From Phyllobacteriaceae bacterium (lineage in GTDB: Bacteria > Pseudomonadota > Alphaproteobacteria > Rhizobiales > Rhizobiaceae): a stretch of DNA of 53,280 nt. Where the stretch lies: positions 1 to 53,280 of the forward strand of contig JAJUHJ010000005.1 in NCBI GenBank assembly GCA_029279965.1, read 5' to 3'. Of this stretch, positions 17,676-29,432 are shown one piece after another. The notes below the pieces were generated by a model that saw nothing but the letters and a program-made list of their open reading frames with translations, had not been told where the DNA came from and ran no database searches. The stretch's first letter is position 1, and every line of letters starts with the position of its first letter. The position numbers were made by a program, and so were the translations under genes.

Positions 17676-18277
17676 CGCCACTGTTCCGTTGCGGCAATCC
17701 ATTCGCGGGTGCGGGCTTCCGGATCATGATGACGCGTGATGTCGGTGACGACGGCCGCGCAATCGGCGCCAGCTTCAAAGACGCTCCCAAGACGTTCGGG
17801 ATTGAGCCCCCCGATTGCCACCAAAGGGAGTGGTGCAACCCGACGCTTCCATTCTGTTATCCGCTCCAGCCCCTGCGGCGCCCATTTCATCTTCTTCAGT
17901 ATGGTCGGATAGATCGGCCCCAGCGCCACATAGTCAGGTGCCGCGGCAAGCGCGGTTGCAAGTTCCGCATCGTCGTGGGTGCTCAGTCCCAGCTTGACGC
18001 CAGCCGCGCGAATTGCCCCGATATCGGCTGCGGCAAGGTCTTCCTGACCGAGATGAACCCAGGCGCATCCTTCCTCGATCGCAAGCCGCCAGTGGTCGTT
18101 TATGACGAGGATGCAGCCATGTGCCTCGCACACGGAACGAGCCGCACGAATTTCGCCGCGCAGACGATTTTCATCCATGTTCTTGATGCGTAACTGCACA
18201 AGTTTCACGCCGAGGGGCACGAGACGCTCGATCCATGCTGCGCTGTCGACGATGAGATAGAAAGGATCGAGCTTCAT
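17672..18277 (-). CDS. thiE: thiamine phosphate synthase
   Basis: A 201-residue TIM-barrel enzyme that joins HMP-pyrophosphate and the thiazole phosphate to form thiamin phosphate. Motifs: VQLRIKN (strand with the basic residue contacting pyrophosphate), [35 protein letters not shown] and the phosphate loop AIGGLNPER. The start overlaps the thiG stop by four bases, and the stop overlaps thiD by four. It is slightly shorter than the E. coli enzyme but complete. Confidence 0.92.
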   Translation of the reverse strand: MKLDPFYLIVDSAAWIERLVPLGVKLVQLRIKNMDENRLRGEIRAARSVCEAHGCILVINDHWRLAIEEGCAWVHLGQEDLAAADIGAIRAAGVKLGLSTHDDAELATALAAAPDYVALGPIYPTILKKMKWAPQGLERITEWKRRVAPLPLVAIGGLNPERLGSVFEAGADCAAVVTDITRHHDPEARTREWIAATEQWR

Positions 18278-19047
18278 GAAAACACTGCCTGGCCGATGAC
18301 GGGTGTCGATGGAACAGCCGTGTCGCGCGGCTCAACCAGACCGGCGTGAAAGGCGTTGTGGCCGGCCTCCACCGCCTTGGCGAAGGCCGCGGCCATCCTG
18401 GCCGGATCGCCGGCGCGGGCAACGGCGGTGTTGAGAAGCACGGCATCAAAGCCAAGCTCCATAACTTCGGCAGCTTGAGAGGGGCGGCCAAGTCCGGCGT
18501 CGACGATTAGCGGCGTATCGGGGAAATGGGCGCGCAGGGATCGCAAGGCTCTGATGTTTTCCGGTCCGGTGGCAGAGCCGATCGGCGCACACCAAGGCAT
18601 CAACACCTTGCAGCCGGCTTCCAGCAGGCGCTCGGCAACGACGAGATCTTCGGTCGTATAGGGAAAGACGGCGAAACCCTCATCGGTAAGGATGCGCGCT
18701 GCTTCAACAAGAGCGAATACGTCCGGCTGAAGCGTATCGTGGTTGCCGATGACCTCGAGCTTGATCCAATCGGTTGCGAACACCTCGCGCGCCATCCGGG
18801 CCGTGGTTACCGCTTCCTTCACCGTATGGCAGCCTGCGGTGTTGGGGAGAATCCGCACGCCGAGTTCGCGGATAAGAGACCAGAAGCGTCCACCCGAAGC
18901 GCCGCCGGCGCTCTCTCGCCGTAGCGAGACGGTGACAATCTCCGTGCCCGATGCTTTGGCGGCTGCGGTCAGAATGGCAGGGGAGGGATATTGCGCCGTT
19001 CCCAGGAGAAGGCGTGAGGCGATCTCTGTCCCATAAAGGCTGAGCAT
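18274..19047 (-). CDS. thiG: thiazole synthase
   Basis: A 257-residue TIM-barrel enzyme that builds the thiazole ring from deoxyxylulose phosphate, dehydroglycine and the ThiS thiocarboxylate. The start at 19047 ([17 protein letters not shown]) lies two bases after the thiS stop and gives the usual length. The Schiff-base lysine sits in WIKLEVIGN, and the phosphate-binding loops [18 protein letters not shown] and LLNTAVARA are present. It works with ThiS, which is directly upstream, and with ThiO, which supplies dehydroglycine. Confidence 0.93.
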   Translation of the reverse strand: MLSLYGTEIASRLLLGTAQYPSPAILTAAAKASGTEIVTVSLRRESAGGASGGRFWSLIRELGVRILPNTAGCHTVKEAVTTARMAREVFATDWIKLEVIGNHDTLQPDVFALVEAARILTDEGFAVFPYTTEDLVVAERLLEAGCKVLMPWCAPIGSATGPENIRALRSLRAHFPDTPLIVDAGLGRPSQAAEVMELGFDAVLLNTAVARAGDPARMAAAFAKAVEAGHNAFHAGLVEPRDTAVPSTPVIGQAVFS

Positions 19048-19049
19048 TT

Positions 19050-19247
19050 CTAGCCTCCCTGCATGGGAGAGAGAATTTCGATGCGGTCCTCGTCGGTGAG
19101 GCGGCATCCGTCACGGTCAGGCGCGCGCACAAGCTCGCCATTGACCGCCGTGGCGAGCCAATCGCCCTCATACTCAAGCTCGTTCAACAGTTCCGCAAGC
19201 GTGGCCGCCGAGGCCTCAAGCACTTCGCCGTTGACGGTCAATCTCAT
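19050..19247 (-). CDS. thiS: sulfur carrier protein
   Basis: A 65-residue ubiquitin-like protein that ends in the required Gly-Gly (SPMQGG), which becomes a thiocarboxylate and donates sulfur to thiazole. It starts with [12 protein letters not shown]. Its first 32 bases overlap the end of thiO in another frame, so the two are tightly coupled. Its length and the diglycine are typical. Confidence 0.93.
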   Translation of the reverse strand: MRLTVNGEVLEASAATLAELLNELEYEGDWLATAVNGELVRAPDRDGCRLTDEDRIEILSPMQGG

Positions 19248-20211
19248 TGTCCGACTCCATATCGCTGTTGAAGACCAGATCGGCTGCTCGTCGGGCCATT
19301 GCCGGAGCGAGCAAAAAACCATGGCGGTGAAAACCATTGACGGTGATGGTTGCCCCGCAAGATGAGACGCGTGGAAAATTATCGCGATAGGCCGGGCGGA
19401 GCGCGGCGCCCATCTCCGTGATTTCGGCTTCACCGAAGGCAGGGTGGAGCGCATAAGCCGTGTTGAGAAGCTCCATGAGCGAGCGTGCGGTGACCGGCCC
19501 GTCATTATCGGTTTCGATCATGGTCGCGCCCACCATGAAATGATGATCGGCCCGCGGCACGATGTAGATCGGATGGCGCGGATGGAGCAGCCTCACCGGG
19601 CGGGTGAGGGCGATCTCACGCGTGCGAAGGATCAGCATTTCCCCACGTACGCCGCGAAGATCCGGATCGGGCGATGCGATGCCGGTGCAGTCAATGATGC
19701 GATCGAAACCGGAAGGGGAGACTTGCTCGTCACCGAAGCGGAACGCGATGCCTTTTGCGTTGAGCTCGCGGGCGAGGGCTTCCATCGCCCGGCGTGGATC
19801 GAGATGGGCTTCCTCGGCGAAAAGGAGACCGTGGCGAAAGCGCCCGGCAAGGTCGGGCTCCAAATTGGCGATGTCTTCGACCGATAGTCGCCGGTGGTTC
19901 TCCGTACGGGCGGAGAACCGCGCAAGCTCCGGCGCGTCGCGGGCATGTGCGAGCACAAGGGTGCCGGTCCGCGCCACATGCCCGGGCAGCACCGCCTCCC
20001 ACCAGTCGGCGGCGCCTGACCCGAGAGTGACCACGGCTCTCTCTGCGCTCTCGCGCTCGCACCACGGAGCCAGCATTCCGCCGGCAAGCCAGGAAGCGTT
20101 GTGGCCGATCTCCGGGCGGACTTCGCAAACCGTTACGGCTGCGCCGCGAGAGGCGAGTTCGTATGCGACGGTGAGGCCGGCCACGCCGGCCCCCTTTACC
20201 AGGACACGCAT
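19216..20211 (-). CDS. thiO: glycine oxidase
   Basis: A 331-residue FAD-dependent amine oxidase (DAO fold) that oxidises glycine to the dehydroglycine used by ThiG, in place of the oxygen-sensitive ThiH. The N-terminal dinucleotide motif is GAGVAGLTVAYELASRGAAVTV. Further family elements are SWLAGGMLAPWCE, the substrate-loop VGATMIETDN and the C-terminal FAD segment NGFHRHGFLLAPAMA. It starts three bases after the thiC stop and overlaps thiS by 32 bases. Use of ThiO marks an aerobic lifestyle. Confidence 0.92.
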   Translation of the reverse strand: MRVLVKGAGVAGLTVAYELASRGAAVTVCEVRPEIGHNASWLAGGMLAPWCERESAERAVVTLGSGAADWWEAVLPGHVARTGTLVLAHARDAPELARFSARTENHRRLSVEDIANLEPDLAGRFRHGLLFAEEAHLDPRRAMEALARELNAKGIAFRFGDEQVSPSGFDRIIDCTGIASPDPDLRGVRGEMLILRTREIALTRPVRLLHPRHPIYIVPRADHHFMVGATMIETDNDGPVTARSLMELLNTAYALHPAFGEAEITEMGAALRPAYRDNFPRVSSCGATITVNGFHRHGFLLAPAMARRAADLVFNSDMESDNEIDRQRRSA

Positions 20212-20214
20212 GAT

Positions 20215-22256
<2,042 letters not shown>

Positions 22257-22368
22257 ATGACGCCAGCATGGGAAGAGAAGACAGGTCTTGTCAAGGGAGC
22301 GGGTCTTTTACGCAGCGGCATTGTGCCGGAAGACATGCCGCACAATGCTGTAAGCCGGCCGCAAATCC

Positions 22369-23373
22369 TTAATGATAGCCTTCGCCCGGCGCGATTTTCC
22401 CGCGGAAAACCCAGTACACGAAAGCGGTGTAGCCCAGCACCATCGGCAGGAGGAAGATCGTTCCCATCAGAAAGAAGATCTGCGATGAGGGCGCGGCCGC
22501 CGTGTCCCAGAAGGTCAGGTTCGGTGGCACCAGATAGGGCACGTTGGAGATGACTAGGCCCGCATAGCCGAGCAGGAAGAGCAGAATGGTGCCGATGAAG
22601 GGCAGGACCTCACGGCCGCGCTCGACCCAGCGCCATATGCCGTAGGCGACAAGCAGCGCCGCCAGTGGAATCGGCCATAGGAAGAAGATGTTCGGCGTCG
22701 CGAACCAGCGCTCTGCGACCCGGCCGATAGACAATGGGGTCCACAGGCTGATGATCCCCATCGCGGCAAGCACGACAAGAAGCAGGGTTGGCGCGTAACG
22801 GCGTCCAAGCTCCTGTACCGGCCCGGAGGTGCGCATGATGAGCCAGGTTGCGCCGAGCAAGGCATACCCCGCCACCACAGCCAATCCGACGAACAGGGAG
22901 AATGGTGTGAGCCAATCGAAGGCGCCACCGGCATATTGGCCATCCGCGACATCTATCCCCTGCAGGAGCCCACCGAGAATGACGCCCTGCAAAAACGCGG
23001 CCACGATGGAGCCGCCGGTGAATGCAATGTCCCACATATGATGCGTCGGTTTTGCTACCCAGCGGAACTCGAACGAGACACCGCGAAAGACCAGGGCCAG
23101 AAGCATGCCGATGACGGGCAGGTATAGTGCAGGCATGATGATGGAATAGGCGAGGGGGAAGGCAACCCATAGGCCGCCGCCACCCAGCACCAGCCATGTT
23201 TCATTGCCGTCCCAGAAGGGCGCGACGGAGTTCATCATGAGGTCGCGGTCCTCTTCCTTGCGGGCAAAGGGAAAGAGGATGCCGATACCAAGATCGAAAC
23301 CGTCCAGGATGACGTACATGGCGACGGCGGTACCGATCAAGCCGGCCCAGATGACAGGAAGATACCATTCCAT
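22369..23373 (-). CDS. cydB: cytochrome bd-type quinol oxidase subunit II
   Basis: A 334-residue polytopic membrane protein of the CydB/CioB family. The N-terminus MEWYLPVIWAGLIGTAVAMYVILDGFDLGIG carries the family signature DGFDLG, and GNETWLVLGGGGLW is the second conserved block. It pairs with CydA to reduce oxygen to water with quinol at high affinity. It follows cydA by 6 bases. No small CydX gene was seen after it; a 113-base gap separates its stop from the TPP riboswitch. Confidence 0.93.
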   Translation of the reverse strand: MEWYLPVIWAGLIGTAVAMYVILDGFDLGIGILFPFARKEEDRDLMMNSVAPFWDGNETWLVLGGGGLWVAFPLAYSIIMPALYLPVIGMLLALVFRGVSFEFRWVAKPTHHMWDIAFTGGSIVAAFLQGVILGGLLQGIDVADGQYAGGAFDWLTPFSLFVGLAVVAGYALLGATWLIMRTSGPVQELGRRYAPTLLLVVLAAMGIISLWTPLSIGRVAERWFATPNIFFLWPIPLAALLVAYGIWRWVERGREVLPFIGTILLFLLGYAGLVISNVPYLVPPNLTFWDTAAAPSSQIFFLMGTIFLLPMVLGYTAFVYWVFRGKIAPGEGYH

Positions 23374-23379
23374 TGCGGG

Positions 23380-24816
23380 TCATCCCTTCGGTGCGGTGAG
23401 CGGGCCGCCGGGTCCCTGGCCATGCGGGCGGCCTGTCGCTTCGCGTGTGGCCTCCTCGGCGGCTGACAGAGGCCTGTTGGGTAGTCCCGCGGCAGCGTCC
23501 GTCGCCTCTCCTTTCGGCCCCGCATTGATCAGGCGGTTGATGTAGTAAATGCCCGTTGCAAAGACGATGCCGTAGATGAAGACGAAGAGTGCGAGCGTGC
23601 CGGCGATGCTTGCGGCGGGAACGGGCGAGGTGCCATCGGCCGTCTGCATGAGGCCATAGACGACCCAGGGTTGCCGCCCCTGCTCTGTCACGAACCACCC
23701 GGTCAAAATGGCAACAAACCCGAGCGGCCACATAAAGGAGGTGGAGCGCAGGAAAAAGCGGCTGTCGAACAGGCGTCCGCGCCACCACAGATAAAGACCC
23801 CAGAAGCCGGTCGCGATCAGCAGCAGGCCGATCCCGACCATGATGCGGAACGTGAAGAAGACATTTGCAACCGGCGGCCATTCCTCCTCGGGAAAATCGG
23901 TCAGGCCGAGATAGGTGCCGTCCCAGTCATGGGTGAGGATGAGAGCGCCGAGATGCGGAATGGCGATCTGATAATCGTTCGTGCGCGTTTCCTCGTTGGG
24001 CAAACCGAAGAGAACCAGGTGCCCCGGATCCCGTTCGCTCCAGTGCCCCTCCATCGCCGCCACCTTCACCGGTTGATGCTCAAGCGTGTTGAGGCCGTGC
24101 ATGTCGCCGATGACGAGTTGAAGCGGCGCCGAAACGGCGATCATGCCCACGGCCATCCGGAGCATGGTGCGGCTTTCCTCGTTGTGGCGTCCCGCCAGAA
24201 GATAGCGCGATCCGACCGCAAGAACGACGACCGCCGTGGTGAGATAGGCGGCGTTCAGCATGTGTGCGAAGCGATAAGGAAAGCTCGGATTGAAAATGAT
24301 TTGCAGCCAGTCCACCGGGTAGGCAATTCCGCCGCGGATTTCATGGCCCGTGGGTGTTTGCATCCAGCTGTTAGCCGCAAGAATCCAGAACGCGCTGATT
24401 GCCGTACCGATTGCCACCAGCACGGACGCGGTGGTGATCAGCCAGGGCGGAAAGCGGTTCCAGCCGAACAGAAGGATGCCGAGGAATGTGGCTTCGAGGT
24501 AGAAGGCGGTCAGCACCTCATAGCCGATCAGCGGTCCGATCACATTGCCGCTGAATTCGGAAAAGCGGCTCCAATTGGTGCCGAACTGATAGCTGAGCAC
24601 GATGCCCGATACGACGCCCATCGCGAAGGAAACCGCGAAGATCTTGGTCCAGAAGCGGGCGAGGCGATGGTATTTCTCCGCACCGGTGCGCATCCATGTC
24701 AGCAGCAGGACGGCGATGAAGGCGGAAAGCCCGATGGTAAACGCGGGAAAGATGATATGAAAGGAGACGGTGAAGGCAAACTGGATGCGCGCCAGAAGTA
24801 CCGGGTCGAGTTCCAT
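23380..24816 (-). CDS. cydA: cytochrome bd-type quinol oxidase subunit I (cyanide-insensitive type)
   Basis: A 478-residue haem-bearing subunit. The start at 24816 (MELDPVLLARIQFAF) has GGAGAGG before it and puts the haem ligand His20 in the expected place; an ATG four codons upstream is possible. GDMHGLNTLEHQPVK and the quinol-site GRQPW motif are present. The segment between them is short, like Pseudomonas CioA, and lacks the long Q-loop insertion of E. coli CydA. This oxidase supports respiration at low oxygen or under cyanide, sulfide or nitrosative stress. It diverges from anmK with 184 bases between. Confidence 0.93.
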   Translation of the reverse strand: MELDPVLLARIQFAFTVSFHIIFPAFTIGLSAFIAVLLLTWMRTGAEKYHRLARFWTKIFAVSFAMGVVSGIVLSYQFGTNWSRFSEFSGNVIGPLIGYEVLTAFYLEATFLGILLFGWNRFPPWLITTASVLVAIGTAISAFWILAANSWMQTPTGHEIRGGIAYPVDWLQIIFNPSFPYRFAHMLNAAYLTTAVVVLAVGSRYLLAGRHNEESRTMLRMAVGMIAVSAPLQLVIGDMHGLNTLEHQPVKVAAMEGHWSERDPGHLVLFGLPNEETRTNDYQIAIPHLGALILTHDWDGTYLGLTDFPEEEWPPVANVFFTFRIMVGIGLLLIATGFWGLYLWWRGRLFDSRFFLRSTSFMWPLGFVAILTGWFVTEQGRQPWVVYGLMQTADGTSPVPAASIAGTLALFVFIYGIVFATGIYYINRLINAGPKGEATDAAAGLPNRPLSAAEEATREATGRPHGQGPGGPLTAPKG

Positions 24817-25000
24817 GTCCCTCTCCATTGTCCCCGCGTCGGGCACATAATCAGGATAAGTAGCCGGCTTGTCCACCCCTGCGGTCGGGGTGCGGGTGAA
24901 AGCCGCAGCCAGCTATTGTATTTGGCTGACAGGGGTTTGCCGCTGGCCTATAAGCCACGCGGTGCTTCCATACGGTCGCAAACGGAATTCGGAGAGGCGC

Positions 25001-26113
25001 ATGAATCCGATCCAGGCCGTTGGCCTGATGACTGGAACGGTTCTGGATGGCAACATCGACGTTGCCATTATCAGGACTGATGGCGAAACCGTATCGGAGT
25101 TCGGTACCTACACCTTGGCGCCCTACGACGCCGATACACGCGCACTGCTCGAAGAGACGGTGGAAGCGGCCCGTGCCTGGAACTTCCAGGGCGCGGAACC
25201 GCCGATCTTCACCCGGGCCGAGGCCGCTTTGACCAGGGCACAGGCTGAAGCCGTCCGCGGGCTTGTGACCGCCAGCGGCTTGTCGATGGATGACATCGCG
25301 ATCGTCGGTTTCCACGGGCAAACCGTCCTTCATCGTGCGCCACAACCCGGGCAGGTCGGCGCGACGCGCCAGCTTGGAGACGGCAGGTTGATGGCCAAGA
25401 TCCTCGGTGTCAGGGTTGCCTATGATTTCCGCAGCGCCGATGTTCGCGCGGGCGGGCAGGGTGCTCCGCTTTCGGCGATCTACCATGCTGCGCTTCTGAA
25501 GGAACTCGGCGCTCCCGGGGAAACCGCTGTGCTCAATCTGGGCGGCGTTGCCAATATCACCTGGTCGGATGGCGAGCATCTGATCGCGTTTGACACCGGC
25601 CCGGCTAACGCGCCCATCAATGATTTCGTGCGCGCTCATGGTTATGGGGAGATGGACCGTGACGGAAACCTTGCGCTTGCCGGCTGGGTCGATGAGGCGA
25701 GGCTCGCTGCCCTTCTTGAACATCCTTATCTGCGTGCGCCGTATCCCAAATCCCTCGATCGGTTTGATTTCTCTGCTGCGATGGCGGAAGGCTGCAATCT
25801 GGAAGATGGCGCGGCTCTGCTGACGGCCTTTACCACCTCCTGCGTCGGAAAGGCTCTCGACCTCCTGCCGCGAAGGCCGCGCCGGCTGATCGTATGCGGA
25901 GGAGGGCGGCGCAACCCCGCGATCATGGCCAGCCTTGCCGAGCGCGCTCGCGTCGAGGCGCTGCCGGCCGAGGCGGTAGGATGGCGGGGTGATGCCATCG
26001 AGGCGGAGTGTTTTGCGTTCCTGGCCGCAAGGACCATGCGCGGGTTGCCGATCAGCTTTCCCACCACCACCGGCGTGCCGACGCCCATGCCCGGCGGGCG
26101 GCTTTCGGATTAG
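25001..26113 (+). CDS. anmK: anhydro-N-acetylmuramic acid kinase
   Basis: A 370-residue ASKHA-fold kinase that opens and phosphorylates 1,6-anhydro-MurNAc during peptidoglycan recycling. The start at 25001 follows GGAGAGG. The N-terminal phosphate loop reads [16 protein letters not shown] (many family members have SGTSLDG). Other motifs: [47 protein letters not shown] and VCGGGRRNP. The product MurNAc-6-P would be handled by an etherase elsewhere; nagA in this window acts one step later. Confidence 0.92.
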   Translation: MNPIQAVGLMTGTVLDGNIDVAIIRTDGETVSEFGTYTLAPYDADTRALLEETVEAARAWNFQGAEPPIFTRAEAALTRAQAEAVRGLVTASGLSMDDIAIVGFHGQTVLHRAPQPGQVGATRQLGDGRLMAKILGVRVAYDFRSADVRAGGQGAPLSAIYHAALLKELGAPGETAVLNLGGVANITWSDGEHLIAFDTGPANAPINDFVRAHGYGEMDRDGNLALAGWVDEARLAALLEHPYLRAPYPKSLDRFDFSAAMAEGCNLEDGAALLTAFTTSCVGKALDLLPRRPRRLIVCGGGRRNPAIMASLAERARVEALPAEAVGWRGDAIEAECFAFLAARTMRGLPISFPTTTGVPTPMPGGRLSD

Positions 26114-26258
26114 CCGATCTGGCTCTGACCGGGGCTCGTTAACGGAAAACGCGGGGCATCGTGGAGTCGGCAATCACCGCGACAGATTTCACCGGATATG
26201 TTATTATGCCTGACGGCACGGGTTGCGATTATCCGTGAAAGGCCAGACACGGCGCTGC

Positions 26259-26287
26259 CCTGCCGAACCCTTTCGGAAAGGGGCAGG
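26259..26287 (+). promoter_or_regulatory. hairpin covering the ribosome binding site of the DUF2189 gene
   Basis: CCTGC (26259-26263) and CCCTTT (26268-26273) pair with AAAGGG (26277-26282) and GCAGG (26283-26287), with a 3-base loop and a 4-base bulge. The 3' arm contains the AAAGGGG Shine-Dalgarno sequence, and the ATG at 26290 follows at once. Folding should block translation, which suggests a temperature- or factor-dependent switch. It is seen in sequence only. Confidence 0.5.
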
Positions 26288-26289
26288 CC

Positions 26290-27081
26290 ATGGCGAATTT
26301 TCATGTTATCGCAGACGCCCGCGGAGAATTGGCGCGTGTGGACGTGCGTAGGATTTCTCCGGCCGATATACTCGATGCCCTGCGCCTCGGCTTCGAGGAT
26401 TTTTGGGAGAAGCCGTCACACTACGTCTTCTTGTGCCTGATCTATCCGGTAGCTGGCGTGATCCTGATTACCTGGGCATCCACCGGCAATGCGCAGCAAC
26501 TCGTCTTTCCCATCATCGCGGGATTTGCGCTTCTCGGCCCGCTTGCCGCACTCGGCCCATACGAAATCAGCCGGCGTCGGGAGCTTGGCCTCGATTCTTC
26601 GTGGCGCCATGCTGTCGACGTAAGGAAATCACCGGCGCTGCCCGCCATCATCGCGTTCGGCCTCGTGCTGGTGCTGGTGTTCATGGCGTGGCTTCTTGCT
26701 GCCCAGGCGCTTTATGTCTGGTTTTACGGGCCGGCGCCGCCGGAATCGCTCACCGGCTTGATGCGCGATGTCTTAACCACGAGGCGCGGCTGGGGCTTGC
26801 TTGTCGCTGGCGGTTTGACCGGGTTTGTCTTTGCTCTTGCCGTCCTTACCACGTCGGTTGTGACATTTCCGCTTCTGCTTGACCGGGATGTCGGCGTCTA
26901 CGCGGCTGTCAATGCCTCAGTGCGCCTTGCGTTGAAAAATCCGGTGCCGATCCTTCTGTGGGGGTTCATCGTGGCGGTGCTTCTGGCAATCGCCTCTTTG
27001 CCGCTTCTTGTGGGCCTCGCGCTTGTCATACCCATACTTGGCCACGCTACGTGGCATCTTTACCGCAAGGCGGTGGCTTGA
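26290..27081 (+). CDS. DUF2189-family integral membrane protein
   Basis: A 263-residue protein with a soluble N-terminal stretch of about 40 residues (VRRISPADILDALRLGFEDFWEKP) and about six hydrophobic segments. Charged family residues such as ALGPYEISRRRELG lie between segments 2 and 3. This matches the DUF2189 family, which is common in alphaproteobacteria and has no known function; it often sits near respiratory genes. It stands alone between anmK and the prkA operon. Confidence 0.75.
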   Translation: MANFHVIADARGELARVDVRRISPADILDALRLGFEDFWEKPSHYVFLCLIYPVAGVILITWASTGNAQQLVFPIIAGFALLGPLAALGPYEISRRRELGLDSSWRHAVDVRKSPALPAIIAFGLVLVLVFMAWLLAAQALYVWFYGPAPPESLTGLMRDVLTTRRGWGLLVAGGLTGFVFALAVLTTSVVTFPLLLDRDVGVYAAVNASVRLALKNPVPILLWGFIVAVLLAIASLPLLVGLALVIPILGHATWHLYRKAVA

Positions 27082-27376
27082 CCGCAGAACGTCTAAAATG
27101 GTGGGCTGCCCACACAGTGACAAACTTTGCCTCCAACCTCGGCCCTCCAGTATTAACAATGCGATTCCTCCGGGTGATCCCCGATCGCAGCGAGCAGGAT
27201 GAATGCACGACAACAGTGGATTGTTGTTGCATCGGGTTGTAGACGGGATGGTATCCGGCCGTCAGCCGGTGTACCTTCGCAGGATGTCGGCTGGCATGAT
27301 TTCCGCGCAATGGCGCGGCACCGGTAGTACTCGTCCAAAGTACAATGTGAATAATCGTCTCCAAGGGTCCATGAGG
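27082..27376. other. non-coding stretch before the prkA operon
   Basis: About 295 bases with no convincing gene, tRNA or repeat. Short frames on both strands lack ribosome sites and protein-like composition. GC content is slightly lower than in the flanks. It probably holds the 3' end of the DUF2189 transcript and upstream promoter DNA for prkA. Confidence 0.5.
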
Positions 27377-27439
27377 GGAACCTTGGGGCTTTGGAAACCG
27401 TTCACGATAGGCAGGAACCGACAGGCAACGATTCCCGTT
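27377..27439 (+). promoter_or_regulatory. two tandem EcfG (general stress) promoters
   Basis: Two perfect copies of the alphaproteobacterial EcfG promoter pattern lie in series. GGAAC at 27377-27381 is followed 17 bases later by CGTT at 27399-27402. A second GGAAC at 27414-27418 is followed 17 bases later by CGTT at 27436-27439. The second ends 33 bases before the prkA ATG. In E. coli the homologous genes depend on RpoS; alphaproteobacteria use EcfG for that task, so the fit is functional as well as textual. Confidence 0.75.
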
Positions 27440-27472
27440 GCGTAACCAGGGCCTGTCGGGAGAGAGAGCGCG

Positions 27473-29422
27473 ATGCAAAGGAGAGAATCTGAAGTCTTCG
27501 ATCTGTTCTCGGAGATTTACACCAGCACTGCACGTGAGGAGATGAGCCTTCAGGAGTATCTGTTGGCCTGCCGGGACGACAAGACCATGTATGCCACCGC
27601 GCCCGAGCGGATGGTGGATGCGATTGGAGAGCCAACCCTCATCGATACCAGTGCGGATGAGCGGCTTGGGCGGATATTTGCGAACCGGACGATCAAGATT
27701 TATCCGGCCTTTGCCGATTTCTACGGCATGGAAGACACGATTGAACGCATCGTGGGATACTTCCGCTACGCAGCGCAGGGCCTGGAGGAACGCAAGCAGA
27801 TCCTTTACCTGCTTGGTCCGGTCGGTGGCGGAAAATCGTCATTGGCCGAGCGGCTCAAAAAGCTGATGGAGCAGCGGCCGATCTACAGCCTGTCCTTGAA
27901 CGGGCAAGTCAGCCCCGTTTTCGAGTCTCCGCTTGGTCTTTTCCATCCCGAGCGCATGGCCGATCTCCTGGAAGACAAATACGGTATCGCACGGCGGCGG
28001 CTTACCGGATTGATCTCGCCCTGGGCGGCCAAGCGCCTCGATGAGGTTGGCGGCGATATCTCCAAATTCTCCGTCGTTAAGCTGACGCCGTCGCGCCTGC
28101 GCCAGATCGGAATTGCCAAGACCGAACCTGGAGACGAGAACAACCAGGACGTTTCCTCCCTCGTCGGCAAGGTGGACATCCGCCAGTTGGAGAATTTCAG
28201 CCAGCATGATCCAGACGCCTATTCCTATAGCGGAGGGCTTAACCGCACCACGCAGGGGCTCCTGGAATTCGTCGAGATGTTCAAGGCGCCGATCAAGGTG
28301 CTGCACCCGCTTCTGACGGCGACTCAAGAGGGCAATTACAACGGCACGGAGAATTTCGGCGCCTTCCCTTACCAGGGCATCGTCGTGGCGCATTCGAACG
28401 AATCCGAGTGGCTGCAATTCAAGAACAACAAGAACAATGAAGCCTTTCTGGATCGGATTCTGGTGGTCAAGGTGCCCTATTGCCTGCGCGTGACGGAGGA
28501 AAAGCAGATCTATGAGAAGCTGCTCCGGGAAAGCGAACTCGTTTCCAATCCGTGCGCGCCGGAGGTTCTGGAGATTCTCAGCCGTTTCACCGTTTCCACT
28601 CGCCTTACCGAGCATGAGAACTCTCCACTTTACACCAAGATGCGGGTCTATGACGGCGAGAATCTGAAGGACGTCGACCCGAAGGCAAAATCGGTGCAGG
28701 AATATCGCGATGCTGCCGGGGTCGATGAAGGGATGACCGGGGTCAGCACGCGTTTTGCCTTCAAGGTGCTGTCGGAAACCTTCAACTACGATACGAAGGA
28801 GGTTGCCGCCGATCCGGTGCACCTGATGTACATCCTGGAACAGGCAATTCGGCGCGAACAGTTTTCCAAGGAAACCGAGGCGGCCTATCTCGACTTCATC
28901 AAGTCGGAACTGGCCGCGCGTTATGCCGAGTTCATCGGTCACGAAATCCAGAAGGCGTATCTGGAATCCTATAGCGAGTACGGCCAGAATCTTTTCGATC
29001 GCTACATCGCCTATGCGGATGCGTGGCTGGAGGACCAGGACTTCAAGGATCCCGACACCGGGCAAATCCTCAACCGGGAAATTCTCGACAGCGAGCTGTC
29101 GCAGATCGAGAAACCGGCGGGGATAGCCAACCCGAAGGACTTCCGCAACGAAGTCGTGAAGTTCACGCTTCGCGCGCGGGCCAGGAACCATGGCCGCAAT
29201 CCCTCCTGGACGAGCTATGAGAAATTGCGGGAAGTGATCGAGAAACGGATGTTCGGCCAGGTGGAGGATCTGCTGCCGGTGATCAGCTTCGGTTCCAAGA
29301 AGGATTCGCAGACCGAGAAACAGCACGCCGAGTTTGTCCAGCGCATGGTCGAGCGCGGCTATACCGAACGGCAAGTCCGACGGTTGGTCGACTGGTACAT
29401 GCGGGTAAACAAGGCGGGCTGA
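27473..29422 (+). CDS. prkA: PrkA-family serine protein kinase (YeaG)
   Basis: A 649-residue cytoplasmic AAA-type kinase. The N-terminal PrkA AAA domain carries Walker A GPVGGGKS at residues 115-122; the C-terminal half has the PrkA kinase-like domain (FKVLSETFNYDTKEVAADP onward). YeaG in enterics is made in stationary phase and under nitrogen starvation and acts with YeaH. The start has GAGAGAGAG upstream. yeaH begins 10 bases downstream and spoVR follows, the classic three-gene operon. Substrates are unknown in this group. Confidence 0.93.
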   Translation: MQRRESEVFDLFSEIYTSTAREEMSLQEYLLACRDDKTMYATAPERMVDAIGEPTLIDTSADERLGRIFANRTIKIYPAFADFYGMEDTIERIVGYFRYAAQGLEERKQILYLLGPVGGGKSSLAERLKKLMEQRPIYSLSLNGQVSPVFESPLGLFHPERMADLLEDKYGIARRRLTGLISPWAAKRLDEVGGDISKFSVVKLTPSRLRQIGIAKTEPGDENNQDVSSLVGKVDIRQLENFSQHDPDAYSYSGGLNRTTQGLLEFVEMFKAPIKVLHPLLTATQEGNYNGTENFGAFPYQGIVVAHSNESEWLQFKNNKNNEAFLDRILVVKVPYCLRVTEEKQIYEKLLRESELVSNPCAPEVLEILSRFTVSTRLTEHENSPLYTKMRVYDGENLKDVDPKAKSVQEYRDAAGVDEGMTGVSTRFAFKVLSETFNYDTKEVAADPVHLMYILEQAIRREQFSKETEAAYLDFIKSELAARYAEFIGHEIQKAYLESYSEYGQNLFDRYIAYADAWLEDQDFKDPDTGQILNREILDSELSQIEKPAGIANPKDFRNEVVKFTLRARARNHGRNPSWTSYEKLREVIEKRMFGQVEDLLPVISFGSKKDSQTEKQHAEFVQRMVERGYTERQVRRLVDWYMRVNKAG

Positions 29423-29432
29423 ACGACTGCCG

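Noticed and set aside
23671-25080. 469-codon plus-strand frame opposite cydA
   Set aside because: Charged low-complexity shadow of a membrane gene; it overlaps both cydA and the anmK start.
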